Shown: positions 1 through 7,784, counted from the stretch's first letter. The stretch: 49,050 bases of DNA from Parcubacteria group bacterium GW2011_GWB1_40_14 (GCA_000996085.1 LBYG01000008.1:1-49050), one strand, 5' to 3'. Numbers and translations are program-made. The notes: generated from the letters alone by a model not told the origin.

Positions 1-281
1 CGTATCTTATCCGGACTGCCTGAATTTGAAACAACTACAACCGGGATCTTTGCCCCCTCTTCTGTAGTCCTCACTTTCCTTAAAAAATCCAGCCCCTGCA
101 TGCCGGGAAGCATTAAGTCCAGCCAAATAAGCGACGGCTGGGTGGTTTTCATTATTTCTTCCGCCTCTTCAGCCGAACCCGCGCATGAGGTAGTAAAACC
201 ATCATGGGTTAACTTTATACGCACGGCTTCCATTAAGCTCTTTTCGTCTTCTACTATTAATATAGGCTTCTGGGGCTCCAT
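1..281 (-). CDS. Response regulator receiver domain, C-terminus cut by window edge
   Basis: The visible 93 codons form most of a CheY-like receiver domain. The acidic pair E11/D12 lies after the first beta strand (ILIVEDE), the phosphoacceptor is D55 in WLDLMLPG, and S85 in VVVVSNSG fills the conserved Ser/Thr position. The conserved lysine and any output domain lie beyond position 1, so it is unclear whether this is a single-domain regulator. The start is the ATG at 279-281. It lies downstream of the histidine kinase at 715-2907 on the same strand and is its likely phosphorelay partner, although 433 bp of palindromic repeats separate them. Receiver identity is secure; the partnership is inferred. 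Confidence 0.9.
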   Translation of the reverse strand, partial: MEPQKPILIVEDEKSLMEAVRIKLTHDGFTTSCAGSAEEAEEIMKTTQPSLIWLDLMLPGMQGLDFLRKVRTTEEGAKIPVVVVSNSGSPDKI

Positions 282-317
282 AATTTAAATTATACTCTGT
301 ATTTATATTTTAAGTAA

Positions 318-462
318 GCCCAGAAATACAACTTCCAGTTTAATAATATTTATAAGCTATAAATAACAAGTTTTTCATGAAAATCATCAAAAACGTTAAT
401 TGTTTTTCAATAAAAACGGTGACAAACGCTCCGCGTTTGTCGCTGGAAGTTGATATACTGGG
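318..462. repeat. Palindromic intergenic element
   Basis: Outer arms CCCAG and CTGGG (319-323, 458-462) and inner arms CAACTTCCAG / CTGGAAGTTG (329-338, 443-452) enclose an AT-rich middle and a hairpin, GACAAACGC against GCGTTTGTC, at 421-440. No coding potential is seen. Confidence 0.6.
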
Positions 463-466
463 TAAG

Positions 467-581
467 CCGGGTAGTGATCCCGCCCCTTAGATATATCTGC
501 GAGAATCATTATCTGGTTAAGTTATAAAGTTAAAATAAATATTATTTTCCTGCTTTTAACAGGAGCGGGACTACTACCCGG
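467..581. repeat. Palindromic intergenic element
   Basis: Arms CCGGGTAGTGATCCCGCCCC (467-486) and GAGCGGGACTACTACCCGG (563-581) pair with one small asymmetry around an AT-rich loop. It lies between the response regulator and the histidine kinase. No gene is seen. Confidence 0.6.
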
Positions 582-583
582 TA

Positions 584-749
584 AATTGTTTAAAACCATC
601 TTTGGGCCTGCCCAGCACCAGAACAATCCTTCGACTATACTCAGGATAAAGTACGGTACTGGACTGCGCCCCGTTTTGTAGTAAACAACAATTTCTAAAA
701 TCAATTTATCAAAATTATGACAATTGTTTAAAGCCATCTTTGGGTCTGC
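584..749. repeat. 28-bp direct duplication of the histidine kinase 3' end
   Basis: Positions 584-611 and 722-749 match at 26 of 28 bases. The second copy is the kinase gene's own last codons, the first an intergenic duplicate. Between them are a short hairpin of the CCAGCACC...GGTACTGG type (612-656) and a TTCGAC...CTCAGGA-type repeat. Confidence 0.6.
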
Positions 750-2907
750 TGCCTTCAAGCGGTATGGTGAATGAAAAAGTTGTTCCTTTATCCTTTTCAG
801 AAACAAACCAGATGGTTCCACCCGAGAGCTCAATTGCCGACTTAGCAATAAAAAGCCCGAGCCCTGTTCCGTCTTGAATAATAGCCTGAGCATTACTTGC
901 CCGGAAAAATTTCTGGAAGATCCTGCTTTGTTCGTCTTTGGGAATGCCGTAGCCGTGATCGACAACGCTTATTTTTACAAATTCTTTATCTTTTTCCATT
1001 GTTATTGCAATATTGCCGTCGCGAAAACTATAGCGTATAGCATTTTGAATAAGATTTTCCAAAACAAACCTGATCAATCTTGGATCAAGCTTTATTAGGG
1101 GAAAATTGTCCTTGACGTCAAAACTTATATTTAAATTCTTCTGTTCCATATCCAATTTGGCTTCTTCTATAATAACCCCGACCAATTTTATTAAGTCCGT
1201 AATCTCCGGGACAACTGCCAACGTTTCCTGTTCTATACGCGAAACATTCAAAAGCATATTTACTGTATTTATAACCCGCTCTACCGAAGATAAAATATCG
1301 TCCACGAAAGCCTGCTGAGATTTATTTAATTCACCCACATCGCCGCGCGACATCATTTCAGAAAACCATTTAATAGTAGAAAGCGGCGTCCGCAGTTGAT
1401 GTGAAGCGATAGATACAAATTCTGATTTTATCCTATCCGCTTTAAACTCTCGGGTTTCATCGCTAACCACAATAACTGCGCCATAAATATTACCGTTGGC
1501 GTGCAAAAGCGGCGAAGCTGTTATTTCAACAGCTATACGCGCGTCGTTTTTGTCGAGCAAGAAAAACCCATCAACGAAAGAAAGATTAACTGATTTCTTT
1601 AGGATAAAAACCTTGGATAAAACCTCTCCATATATATCAAATGCCAGGCGCGATTTATCTACAAGATGAAGCCCTTCTTTTAAAGACTTACCTAAAACTT
1701 CTTCCACTGAATAACCAGTTAACTTAGTCATTGCGGCATTCCACAAATTGATCCTTCCATCTTTATCTACAGATAAAATACCTTCACCCGCAGACTCAAC
1801 CAATTCTGTGCCGTGTCTTGTTGCTTCGGCTTCGGCTCTGGAAACAGCTTCCACCTCCTGAAGTTTCTTTATTTCGGTCAGATCCTGGAGCGTTACCACG
1901 TTCCCTTTTATTCCTGTTGAGATGTCTGCAATGCGCTGCAATAACACGCGCACAGAAATTTTTTCTTTTTTCTGATTTGAAAAAATACTTTCCGAGTTAA
2001 AAAATTTAGAAAAAGCGCCTGCGGGTAATTCAGGTAAAAAATCTCTTATTTGTTTTGATAAAATCGCATTCTCTTCCGCCTTTGCCATTTTTTGCGCGGC
2101 CATATTCGCATAAACAATACGACCGTCCGTATTTGTTATAAAAACAGAATCAGCCAAAGTTCCCAAAACAAATGGCGCGGCTACTTCTATCCCAATACCC
2201 AAAAAGCCAAACCTAACTATAGCTACAGCAATAAATAAAGTATTCAAAGTTGTTGCCAAAGCTCCAAACTCAATAACCGAACTATGAAATATCGGCAAAA
2301 TACCGTCAGTATACAAACCTATGGTCACGGGCAACATAGCACCTATAAATAATGTTATGGCCTGTTTCCTTTTTGAAATTTCTTTTGTTGTTAACGCTGT
2401 CTTAAAATAAACGAAAGCCACCAGACCCATCTCAATAAACAACAGAGCCGTTAAAAAAATAAAAAGCTCTCCTGCCCTGCCCGTAAACCCCCAGGAATAC
2501 TGATGAGCTCCGCTATATATAAGATTGGAATTCCATATGAGTAAAAAAGCAAAAAAAGAAAAAAGACCAAAAACGCCCAATATTGTTTTTCTGGTAATAG
2601 AATTAACTCCGACAAAATAAAGACCGAACGCGCACTGCAAAAGCGGAGCCAAAATATATCCGATACTTGATACGCGTTCCCAAACAAGCGCCTGCATAGC
2701 TGTTTGGCTGGTGCGCTCCATAAAGTCCGCGCTCCCCCACAAAGCTATGCTGAAAGCAGCCATTGCATAAATGCGGTTAATGGTGCTTGCGGAATTTCGG
2801 TTTAAAGCAACAACGCCAAGAAAAAAGTTAAGCAAGCCCGCAAGCAAAGAAATGTAGGGGCCTTGAAGCAATTCTGTGGGCGAAACCAATAATGAACTAA
2901 AATCCAT
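715..2907 (-). CDS. Membrane-bound PAS sensor histidine kinase
   Basis: Hybrid-free sensor histidine kinase of 730 residues. The first ~240 residues hold about seven hydrophobic segments and resemble the 7TM-type sensor region of histidine kinases. PAS-like domains cover about 250-345 and 365-480. The dimerisation/H-box is SIASHQLRTPLS with phosphoacceptor H503. The ATPase domain shows the N-box around N622 (ENLIQNAIRYS), G1 box DHGYGIP (650-656) and G2 box GTGLGLF (680-686). It should autophosphorylate in response to a membrane or cytoplasmic cue and pass phosphate to a receiver; the response regulator at 1-281 is the nearest candidate. Its ligand cannot be deduced. The ATG at 2905-2907 begins the first hydrophobic region. 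Confidence 0.95.
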   Translation of the reverse strand: MDFSSLLVSPTELLQGPYISLLAGLLNFFLGVVALNRNSASTINRIYAMAAFSIALWGSADFMERTSQTAMQALVWERVSSIGYILAPLLQCAFGLYFVGVNSITRKTILGVFGLFSFFAFLLIWNSNLIYSGAHQYSWGFTGRAGELFIFLTALLFIEMGLVAFVYFKTALTTKEISKRKQAITLFIGAMLPVTIGLYTDGILPIFHSSVIEFGALATTLNTLFIAVAIVRFGFLGIGIEVAAPFVLGTLADSVFITNTDGRIVYANMAAQKMAKAEENAILSKQIRDFLPELPAGAFSKFFNSESIFSNQKKEKISVRVLLQRIADISTGIKGNVVTLQDLTEIKKLQEVEAVSRAEAEATRHGTELVESAGEGILSVDKDGRINLWNAAMTKLTGYSVEEVLGKSLKEGLHLVDKSRLAFDIYGEVLSKVFILKKSVNLSFVDGFFLLDKNDARIAVEITASPLLHANGNIYGAVIVVSDETREFKADRIKSEFVSIASHQLRTPLSTIKWFSEMMSRGDVGELNKSQQAFVDDILSSVERVINTVNMLLNVSRIEQETLAVVPEITDLIKLVGVIIEEAKLDMEQKNLNISFDVKDNFPLIKLDPRLIRFVLENLIQNAIRYSFRDGNIAITMEKDKEFVKISVVDHGYGIPKDEQSRIFQKFFRASNAQAIIQDGTGLGLFIAKSAIELSGGTIWFVSEKDKGTTFSFTIPLEGSRPKDGFKQLS

Positions 2908-3340
2908 CCCGTTAGAAGTCTGTATTATGTGTTATTTGATTAAATAACTTAAATTTCTACAGACTTATATTTAATGTCCCGTTAGTGCGCGCATAAAAAT
3001 TTCGTTTAAATTTTTATGCCGAAGACTTCTAACGGGATCCATACCAGGTAGTAGAACCAGGCAGTAGAACAAGTTCACTACCTGGCTTCGATTCGACTTT
3101 TTCGAATCAAGCTAGCGTAGCGAGCGGAATCCCATATTAAACCATCAGATTTTAGTACGGGATTGTATTTCTGGGCATACCCAGTAGAGCTACCTCGACA
3201 GTGAACTTTGCTTAGCAAAATTGACAAACGGCTTTGCAGTCGAGGTGATTCTACTGGACATGATATATTTATTATAGCTTTTTTGCGGCTAAGCTGGTAG
3301 CGCCAATAAATTATTTTAACTGATTATAGATAAAAACTAT
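2908..3340. repeat. Cluster of nested palindromic repeats, no gene seen
   Basis: This stretch holds several inverted repeats. TCCCGTTAGAAGTC / GACTTCTAACGGGA frame 2908-3040. An ACCAGGTAGT hairpin lies at 3043-3083. CCAGTAGA and CCTCGAC pair with GTCGAGG and TCTACTGG at 3181-3259. I see no supported ORF. Stems of these kinds recur elsewhere in the window: CCCGTTAGA-type at 30837 and 33608, CCAGGTAGT-type at 7863, 31283 and 42341. Confidence 0.6.
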
Positions 3341-3342
3341 AT

Positions 3343-3376
3343 AAAAACCCCGTCAATCTTTTTTAGATTGACGGGG
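3343..3376 (-). terminator. Hairpin terminator
   Basis: CCCCGTCAATCT pairs with AGATTGACGGGG. On the minus strand the stem is followed by TTTTT. It backs up the terminator at 3441-3474. Confidence 0.6.
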
Positions 3377-3440
3377 TAATCCCATTAAAAGTTTACAATA
3401 TTTATTCTAAATTACCTTAAAAACACGGTATTCTAGATAG

Positions 3441-3474
3441 AAAAAAGCCAGAAAGGATAGCTATCCTTTCTGGC
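3441..3474 (-). terminator. Intrinsic terminator of the gene at 3515-3889
   Basis: A perfect 14-bp stem, GCCAGAAAGGATAG with its complement, is followed on the minus strand by TTTTTT, about 40 nt past the stop codon. Confidence 0.8.
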
Positions 3475-3514
3475 TAGAAAATTTGCCCGTAAACTTCTAA
3501 CGGGACAGGATTGT

Positions 3515-3889
3515 TTAGTGCGGGCTGATCTTTCGAAGATCACCACCATGCGTGCCGTAGACCTTGGTCTTGACGACCTTGATCCAGTGATTGCCTGGGC
3601 GGCACATGGCCGACTTGCGATCCTTGCTCACCTTGACGCTGCCGGCGAAGTCCACGTTGGCGTAGAAGTCGTGCGGACGACAGATCGCCATAGGAGCAAC
3701 GTAGGTGCGCGAAGAAGGATCTTCTTCCTCTTCGGCGTCTTTCCCGATCATAACGGCCGTAAGTCCGGCCATATCGGAAAGGAGCTTTTCGGTGATCTCC
3801 ACAACAGAGTCATCAAGAACCAGCTCCGACACCGCGGCGAGATCTTCCGACGACTCGTTGGCCGATGCGGGCTGGATGCTTTCTGCCAT
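3515..3889 (-). CDS. Uncharacterised 124-residue protein with paired CRP motifs
   Basis: I do not recognise a family. The N-terminal half is acidic (a run of Glu around residue 52). The C-terminal half is basic and contains two similar motifs, CRPHDFY and CRPGNHW, about 27 residues apart, which could be a metal- or nucleic-acid-binding pair; that is speculation. The reading is supported by a strong promoter (3943-3971), an AGAGAGG Shine-Dalgarno 10 nt before the ATG and a perfect terminator after the stop. Codons are GC-rich compared with most neighbours, as in the ribosomal and chaperone genes here, suggesting high expression. The overlapping opposite-strand frame has none of these signals. 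Confidence 0.75.
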   Translation of the reverse strand: MAESIQPASANESSEDLAAVSELVLDDSVVEITEKLLSDMAGLTAVMIGKDAEEEEDPSSRTYVAPMAICRPHDFYANVDFAGSVKVSKDRKSAMCRPGNHWIKVVKTKVYGTHGGDLRKISPH

Positions 3890-3942
3890 TTCTAGAAAAC
3901 CTCTCTATGTTTTCAAAGTACAAACGTACTTTGTATAAAAAT

Positions 3943-3971
3943 AGTCTATCATATAAAAGGAAATATGTCAA
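3943..3971 (-). promoter_or_regulatory. Sigma70-type promoter abutting repeat element copy 1
   Basis: TTGACA (3966-3971), 17-bp spacer, TAGACT (3943-3948). The first four bases of the -35 are the TTGA flanking the repeat at 3972-4098. It drives the gene at 3515-3889 with a leader of about 46 nt. Confidence 0.8.
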
Positions 3972-4098
3972 CCCCGCACTTATTTTACGGTATAAGTTAA
4001 TAGTTTTGGAGTGTCGCAACACTCCAAAACTTCTACAACAGCAGTAAGCATTTCAGTTTAAACTTGTTTCTATAATTCTCTGTAAAATAGGTGCGGGG
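3972..4098 (-). repeat. TTGA-flanked promoter-associated palindromic element, copy 1
   Basis: 127 bp. Outer arms are CCCCGCAC(C/T)TATTTTAC and its complement. The centre is a hairpin of GTTTTGGAGTGT and ACACTCCAAAAC. Direct TTGA (minus strand) flanks it at 3968-3971 and 4099-4102. Nearly identical to copy 2 at 6218-6344, in the opposite orientation. Confidence 0.85.
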
Positions 4099-4194
4099 TC
4101 AACCCCCCCTATTTACTGTGGAAATTAATCGTTGACCATACGAAAACCGCGTGATAAATGAAAGTTAATCAGATACTTTACACTTTGGTGCAAA

Positions 4195-4473
4195 ATGAAA
4201 CCGGGTATAAGCACCATTCAAACGCCTTATATATTAGTACAAGATGAGAACGATCCAAGAAACGGCCAAATCGCCATAGTTTTGGGAATCAAAACAATTA
4301 CACCTACTGACGGCAAGGGCTATCAATGCCTTTTAATAAAATTTTCCGATTGGGAACATCAATATGTTCCGCTATCAGAAATAATCGGTGTAGCAGAAAA
4401 CCCAAAGTATCATCTGCTCTCTCCGGAAGAAATTTACGAATTTAAAACAAAACCGCCCAGCCCTAAAAATTAG
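4195..4473 (+). CDS. Uncharacterised 92-residue protein
   Basis: I do not recognise this small soluble protein. It has alternating hydrophobic strands (PYILVQDE, GQIAIVLGI, CLLIKFSDW, QYVPLSEIIGV) that read like a small beta barrel followed by a short helix, and it ends in a Lys/Pro-rich tail. No clear Shine-Dalgarno precedes the ATG. A weak promoter is possible at TTGACC (4132) with TAAATG 17 bp on. Its stop lies inside the terminator hairpin at 4451-4488. It has no operon partners; copy 1 of the promoter element lies upstream and points the other way. Confidence 0.65.
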   Translation: MKPGISTIQTPYILVQDENDPRNGQIAIVLGIKTITPTDGKGYQCLLIKFSDWEHQYVPLSEIIGVAENPKYHLLSPEEIYEFKTKPPSPKN

Positions 4474-4488
4474 AGCCGGACGGTTTTT
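4451..4488 (+). terminator. Terminator with CCGCCCAG-type repeat stem
   Basis: AACCGCCCAGCCCTAA pairs with TTAGAGCCGGACGGTT and is followed by TTTTT. The stop codon of the preceding gene is within the loop side. One of a recurring terminator family in this window. Confidence 0.75.
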
Positions 4489-4492
4489 ACTT

Positions 4493-4526
4493 GCCCAGCT
4501 CTAATCCCTAGTGGATTAGGGTTGGG
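4493..4526. repeat. CCCAGCTCTAAT-type hairpin directly before a -35 box
   Basis: CCCAGCTCTAATCC pairs with GGATTAGGGTTGGG. Its last base abuts TTGACA at 4527. Confidence 0.7.
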
Positions 4527-4555
4527 TTGACAAAATGATATATTTATGATACGAT
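4527..4555 (+). promoter_or_regulatory. Sigma70-type promoter of the micro-ORF
   Basis: Perfect TTGACA (4527-4532), 17-bp spacer, TACGAT (4550-4555). Leader of about 36 nt to the ATG at 4598. Confidence 0.8.
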
Positions 4556-4597
4556 ATTAATTACAACGTACTTTTACCGCATTCGGGAGGATACCTA

Positions 4598-4714
4598 ATG
4601 TTTGGTTCAACGCGTCGCAACGGCATGATCCGAAGGGTCATCCGCCTCAACGGCAAACTCTTCGGCTTCAAGCCTCGTCTCATCCCTGTTCCAATCCCGG
4701 TCACAAACCGCTAA
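4598..4714 (+). CDS. 38-residue, very basic micro-protein
   Basis: A complete small transcription unit: consensus-like promoter, GGGAGG Shine-Dalgarno 7 nt before ATG, 38 codons, and a strong terminator 7 nt after the stop. The peptide begins MFGSTRRNGMIRRVIR and ends PVPIPVTNR, with about eight Arg/Lys and no acidic residue. Arginine codons are mostly CGT/CGC and leucine CTC, codon use typical of highly expressed genes. I recognise no family. It could be a ribosome- or nucleic-acid-binding peptide or an unannotated small ribosomal protein; size and charge are the only support. Alternatively it is a leader peptide, but no gene follows before the terminator. Confidence 0.7.
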   Translation: MFGSTRRNGMIRRVIRLNGKLFGFKPRLIPVPIPVTNR

Positions 4715-4720
4715 ACAAAT

Positions 4721-4780
4721 GGCTCCGATAATTCGCCTCCGTCAGTTGACGGATGGCGAATCGGAGCCTTTAACTTTTTA
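4721..4780 (+). terminator. Intrinsic terminator after the micro-ORF
   Basis: GGCTCCGA pairs with TCGGAGCC, with inner arms ATTCGCC / GGCGAAT and TCCGTCA / TGACGGA, followed by TTTAACTTTTTA. A very stable long hairpin. Confidence 0.8.
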
Positions 4781-4839
4781 TGAACAGGATTGTGTTATTA
4801 TAAGCATTATTGTAATATATGACTTGTTAAATAAGCTTT

Positions 4840-4913
4840 GGGCGCGTAGCTCAGTTGGCTAGAGCACTTCACTGATAATGAAGAGGTCCTTGGTTCGAGT
4901 CCAAGCGCGCCCA
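4840..4913 (+). tRNA. tRNA-Ile(GAT)
   Basis: A 74-nt cloverleaf. The acceptor stem GGGCGCG pairs with CGCGCCC. The D arm contains AGCTCAGTTGGCTAGAGC. The anticodon stem CTTCA/TGAAG encloses loop CTGATAA with anticodon GAT. The T loop is GGTTCGAGTCC, and the discriminator is A. CCA is not encoded; a TTCGACAAGCTCAGGGT-type repeat starts immediately after. Confidence 0.97.
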
Positions 4914-4966
4914 CCCTTCGACAAGCTCAGGGTAAACCGATCTAAATGCCCCGCAAAGCGGGGCAC
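4914..4966. repeat. CCCTTCGACAAGCTCAGGGT repeat and GC-rich hairpin
   Basis: A short interspersed repeat CCCTTCGAC...CTCAGGG at 4914-4933 is followed by the hairpin GCCCCGC AAA GCGGGGC at 4947-4963. Together they may terminate the tRNA transcript. Confidence 0.6.
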
Positions 4967-4973
4967 TTGAATA

Positions 4974-6204
4974 ATGATCTTCAAAAAAGCTTCTGAAAAA
5001 ATTAATACATTCATACCCAAAGAAGCATTGTTGCTTTCCGGACTTATTTTTTTAAGTTATGTTCTTGGTCTTGTGCGCGACAGAATATTTGCGCGTACTT
5101 TCGGTTTAAGTTCCGCGCTTGATGCGTACAACGCGGCATTTATTTTACCCGAACTGTTCATTGATGTTCTAATAAGCGGGGCTTTGGGCGCCGCGTTCAT
5201 TCCGCTCTTTGTAGAAATTTACAAAAAAGATAAAGCGCGCAGCGAAGAATTTGCAAACACCACCATAACCTCTGCTGTGCTTGTAATGATAATAGGCGCC
5301 GCAGTATTAATATTGTTCGCGCCCAAAACCGTTTCTTTAATAGTTCCCGGATTTAACGCTGAAAACCAGTTGCTCTATTCAAATCTGCTCAGAATAATGG
5401 CGCTATCCCCTATAATTTTCGCGTTATCTATATCTTTGGGAGAAATTCTGGTGGCAAAAAGACAATTTTTATTCTATGGCCTGGCGCCGATACTTTATAA
5501 CTTCGGGATAATTTTGGGCACAATAATATTAAGCCCAAAGATAGGAATTTTTGGCGCGGCCATAGGCAGTATTTTGGGAGCATTGCTTTATCTTGCCATA
5601 CGGCTATTGGGAATATTTAGATCCGATTTCTCACTTAAGCCGGCATTTAATATAAAAATGCCGGAATTCCGCAAACTTTTGGTTCTTATGTTGCCCAAAA
5701 TGTTTGGCCATCCGATAGAGCCTCTTACGTTTTTGTTCTTTACCGCAGCAGCCAGTAGAATAGGCAGCGGGGACATAAGCGCGATAAGTTTCGGCCGCAA
5801 TTTCCAAAGCGTCCCCGTGGCGCTAATTGGCATAGCTTTTTCTATAGTTGTTTTTCCTCGAAAGGTTTTTTGGAGGAGGAGAATTTACCCAAGAAGCCAT
5901 ACAAAGAACTTCGCTGATACTTGGATTCTTTTCTATTTCGATACCGCTTGAAAGCTTATCGCATCTTTTAAGCCGTGCTTTTTTTGCCACCAAAAACACT
6001 TTCATCCCGGTTTGTGCCGCTTTTGCGGGATTGCTTACTATAGTAATAACAACAAATTATCTCTCGCCTACTTTGGGCATAATTGCTTTGCCGATAGCTT
6101 TTGCCGCAGGAACCGCAACAAAAATATTATTGCTTGGCGCAATATTGCCTCTACGCGTACGTTTTATACGTAAAAACTCTTTACTTGACGTAGCATCGAT
6201 ATAA
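4974..6204 (+). pseudogene. murJ: murJ/mviN lipid II flippase, frameshifted with an internal gap
   Basis: The first frame (4974 to about 5860) is a normal MurJ N-terminal half: GLIFLSYVLGLVRDRIFARTFG, then the ALDAYNAAFILPELF signature and about eight membrane segments up to IGIAFSIVVFP. The frame then breaks. A second frame (from about 5848 to 6204) resumes with ERFFGGGEFTQEAI and further membrane helices, and ends after LPLRVRFIRKN. Against the family pattern about 60 residues are missing between VVFP and the FGGGEFT segment. The C-terminus is also short. MurJ flips lipid II for wall synthesis and is normally indispensable, so either an intact copy exists elsewhere or this is a collapsed assembly. 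Repeat copy 2 starts 13 bp after the stop. Confidence 0.8.
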
Positions 6205-6217
6205 AAAGATGGGTTGA

Positions 6218-6344
6218 CCCCGCACCTATTTTACAGAGAATTACAGAAATAAGTTTAAACTGAAATGTTTACTGCTGTTGTAGAAGTTTTGGAGTGTCGT
6301 GACACTCCAAAACTATTAACTTATACCGTAAAATAAGTGCGGGG
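6218..6344 (+). repeat. TTGA-flanked promoter-associated palindromic element, copy 2
   Basis: 127 bp, nearly identical to copy 1 but inverted. TTGA flanks are at 6214-6217 and 6345-6348. The central hairpin is GTTTTGGAGTGT CGTG ACACTCCAAAAC. Confidence 0.85.
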
Positions 6345-6373
6345 TTGATATTTTTTTATAATAAAGCTATAAA
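6345..6373 (+). promoter_or_regulatory. Promoter abutting repeat element copy 2
   Basis: TTGATA (6345-6350), 17-bp spacer, TATAAA (6368-6373), leading to the gene at 6406. The -35 begins at the element's flanking TTGA. Confidence 0.75.
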
Positions 6374-6405
6374 ACACTGTTGTTTGAAATACAAAAAGGA
6401 GAAAG

Positions 6406-6813
6406 ATGCGTCCGGTTATCTTTACGAATTCGGATATTAAAGGCGCCACTGTGCGCTCACGAGTTAGCAGAGAAACATATGTATTCGATCCTTCAAAACC
6501 GGCTGATTTCCGCAGAACAGAAGTTTCCCGGGGCCGCTATGGCGTACTCAATGGCAATATAATTGTCTTGCTAAAAGACAACGAAAGCGAAGAGCCTTAT
6601 AGAAAGCTTGCTTCAGAAAGCCACGCTCTGCGCGATCTGCTTACAAGTTCCGAAGCTTTAAAATCTCTTAATATTCCTCCATTCCAACGCAACCAAGGAA
6701 ACGCAAAACTTTTTCATGGCTCTCGCATGTTGCTCGGGATCAACTGGGAGTTCTGGGACGAATCCCGCGAATGCGCTCATTTAATATCTTGGCTTGAATT
6801 GATTACAAGCTAA
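6406..6813 (+). CDS. Uncharacterised 135-residue protein
   Basis: A soluble protein of no family I recognise. It has an N-terminal beta-rich half (RPVIFTNSDIKGATVRSRVS, NGNIIVLLKDN) and a helical C-terminal half with several Trp residues (INWEFWDESRECAHLISWLE). AAGGAG lies 8 nt before the ATG, the promoter at 6345-6373 gives a short leader, and a terminator follows the stop, so it is a self-contained unit. It is not the continuation of murJ. Confidence 0.75.
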   Translation: MRPVIFTNSDIKGATVRSRVSRETYVFDPSKPADFRRTEVSRGRYGVLNGNIIVLLKDNESEEPYRKLASESHALRDLLTSSEALKSLNIPPFQRNQGNAKLFHGSRMLLGINWEFWDESRECAHLISWLELITS

Positions 6814-6824
6814 ATAAAAAAACA

Positions 6825-6872
6825 AACCCGCCCAGCTCTAATTACAAAAATTAGGGTCTGGACGGGTTTTAT
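6825..6872 (+). terminator. Terminator with CCCGCCCAGCTCTAATT stem
   Basis: AAACCCGCCCAGCTCTAATT pairs with AATTAGGGTCTGGACGGGTTT, then TTATT. It may serve both converging genes (6406-6813 and 6884-7777). Confidence 0.75.
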
Positions 6873-6883
6873 TATTAATATTT

Positions 6884-7777
6884 TTAAGTATTTACGTTTC
6901 CTCCTGATGCGCCCGGCCTATTTGCCGCAACTTCCCTAACTTTTGCTTTCCCTTCCTCACCTTGAGGCTCAGAAAGTTCTTCCAAAACGTGAATAGAACT
7001 AACAAGACTCTTTGCTAAGGCAGTAACGCCGGCGACAACTTCGCCTATCTCGTCAGTGCCGTCATAAATAGGAACATCATAATCCCCCTTCATAATTTTC
7101 CTGATACTGACGATAATTTTATGCAAACGCCTGATAATAACTCTGTACAAAATAAATAGATTAATCGCGTAAAAGATCAGGAAACCTACTATGAACAAAA
7201 TCGCCATGCGCACACTAAAATCTGCCAAAATTTCGTTCACCGAGTCAAGCTTCCAATAGCTGGCTACCACACCGACAACCTCTTTATCCCAGGCAAATTT
7301 AATCGGCACATAAATTTCTGCAAGCTCCTTAAAACCTTTTTCACTTACCTCGTGCTCTTGTTTAAGTTTAGTAAAATCAACGACAACCGCGTCTTTCAAA
7401 GCTTTTTGGTATTCCTCATTATTTTCGTATTTATTACCTATTATGCTTGGGTCATCGGAATAAATTATACGTCCGTTCTTATCCCAAACCTTGATACGAA
7501 CCAAACTATTTTTTGGGATAGCGGCCAGAAAATCTTCAAATTTTTCCTGTGACGCGTCGGAAAGTACGAAATCTTCAGCCGTAAAAAAACTTTGCGCGTA
7601 ATAATTGATAAACGAAACAACGCTGTTTTTGGTATGAACTATAAAAACCTCACGCGTATAATGCTTAACAAATATAAAAACCAAAGCCCCGAAAACTGTG
7701 AACATCAGAATAGTCGGGATAAAAAGTTTTATATATATTGAGTTAAACCTAAGCAGGTGGGATTTCAAATCGCTCAT
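6884..7777 (-). CDS. Membrane sensor with extracytoplasmic domain and HAMP, no output domain
   Basis: Transmembrane segments at residues ~15-37 and ~190-212 flank a ~150-residue outside domain whose pattern (WDKNGRIIYSDDPSIIGNKY, then EIYVPIKF and GVVASYWKL) is that of a Cache/PAS-like sensor. A HAMP linker follows at about 210-262 (RRLHKIIVSIRKIMKGDYDVPI, then DEIGEVVAG). The protein ends about 35 residues later with a Gly/Asn-rich tail and no kinase, cyclase or chemoreceptor module. It is therefore a sensor-HAMP stub that may act on a partner protein, for example the kinase at 715-2907; that link is speculation. A TATAAT ends only 7 nt before the ATG, so the mRNA may be leaderless. Confidence 0.85.
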   Translation of the reverse strand: MSDLKSHLLRFNSIYIKLFIPTILMFTVFGALVFIFVKHYTREVFIVHTKNSVVSFINYYAQSFFTAEDFVLSDASQEKFEDFLAAIPKNSLVRIKVWDKNGRIIYSDDPSIIGNKYENNEEYQKALKDAVVVDFTKLKQEHEVSEKGFKELAEIYVPIKFAWDKEVVGVVASYWKLDSVNEILADFSVRMAILFIVGFLIFYAINLFILYRVIIRRLHKIIVSIRKIMKGDYDVPIYDGTDEIGEVVAGVTALAKSLVSSIHVLEELSEPQGEEGKAKVREVAANRPGASGGNVNT

Positions 7778-7784
7778 AGACTAC

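Noticed and set aside
2984-3052. 23-codon frame opening at the ATG beside the ACCAGGTAGT hairpin (minus strand)
   Set aside because: It translates a CCCGTTAGAAGT palindrome and has no ribosome-binding site.
2908-3340. CRISPR array in the repeat-dense region
   Set aside because: Repeats are palindromic, of several families, and not regularly spaced with unique spacers; no cas genes in the window.
3518-3895. Long open frame on the plus strand over the gene at 3515-3889
   Set aside because: The minus frame has promoter, Shine-Dalgarno and terminator; the plus frame has none and is a GC-rich shadow.
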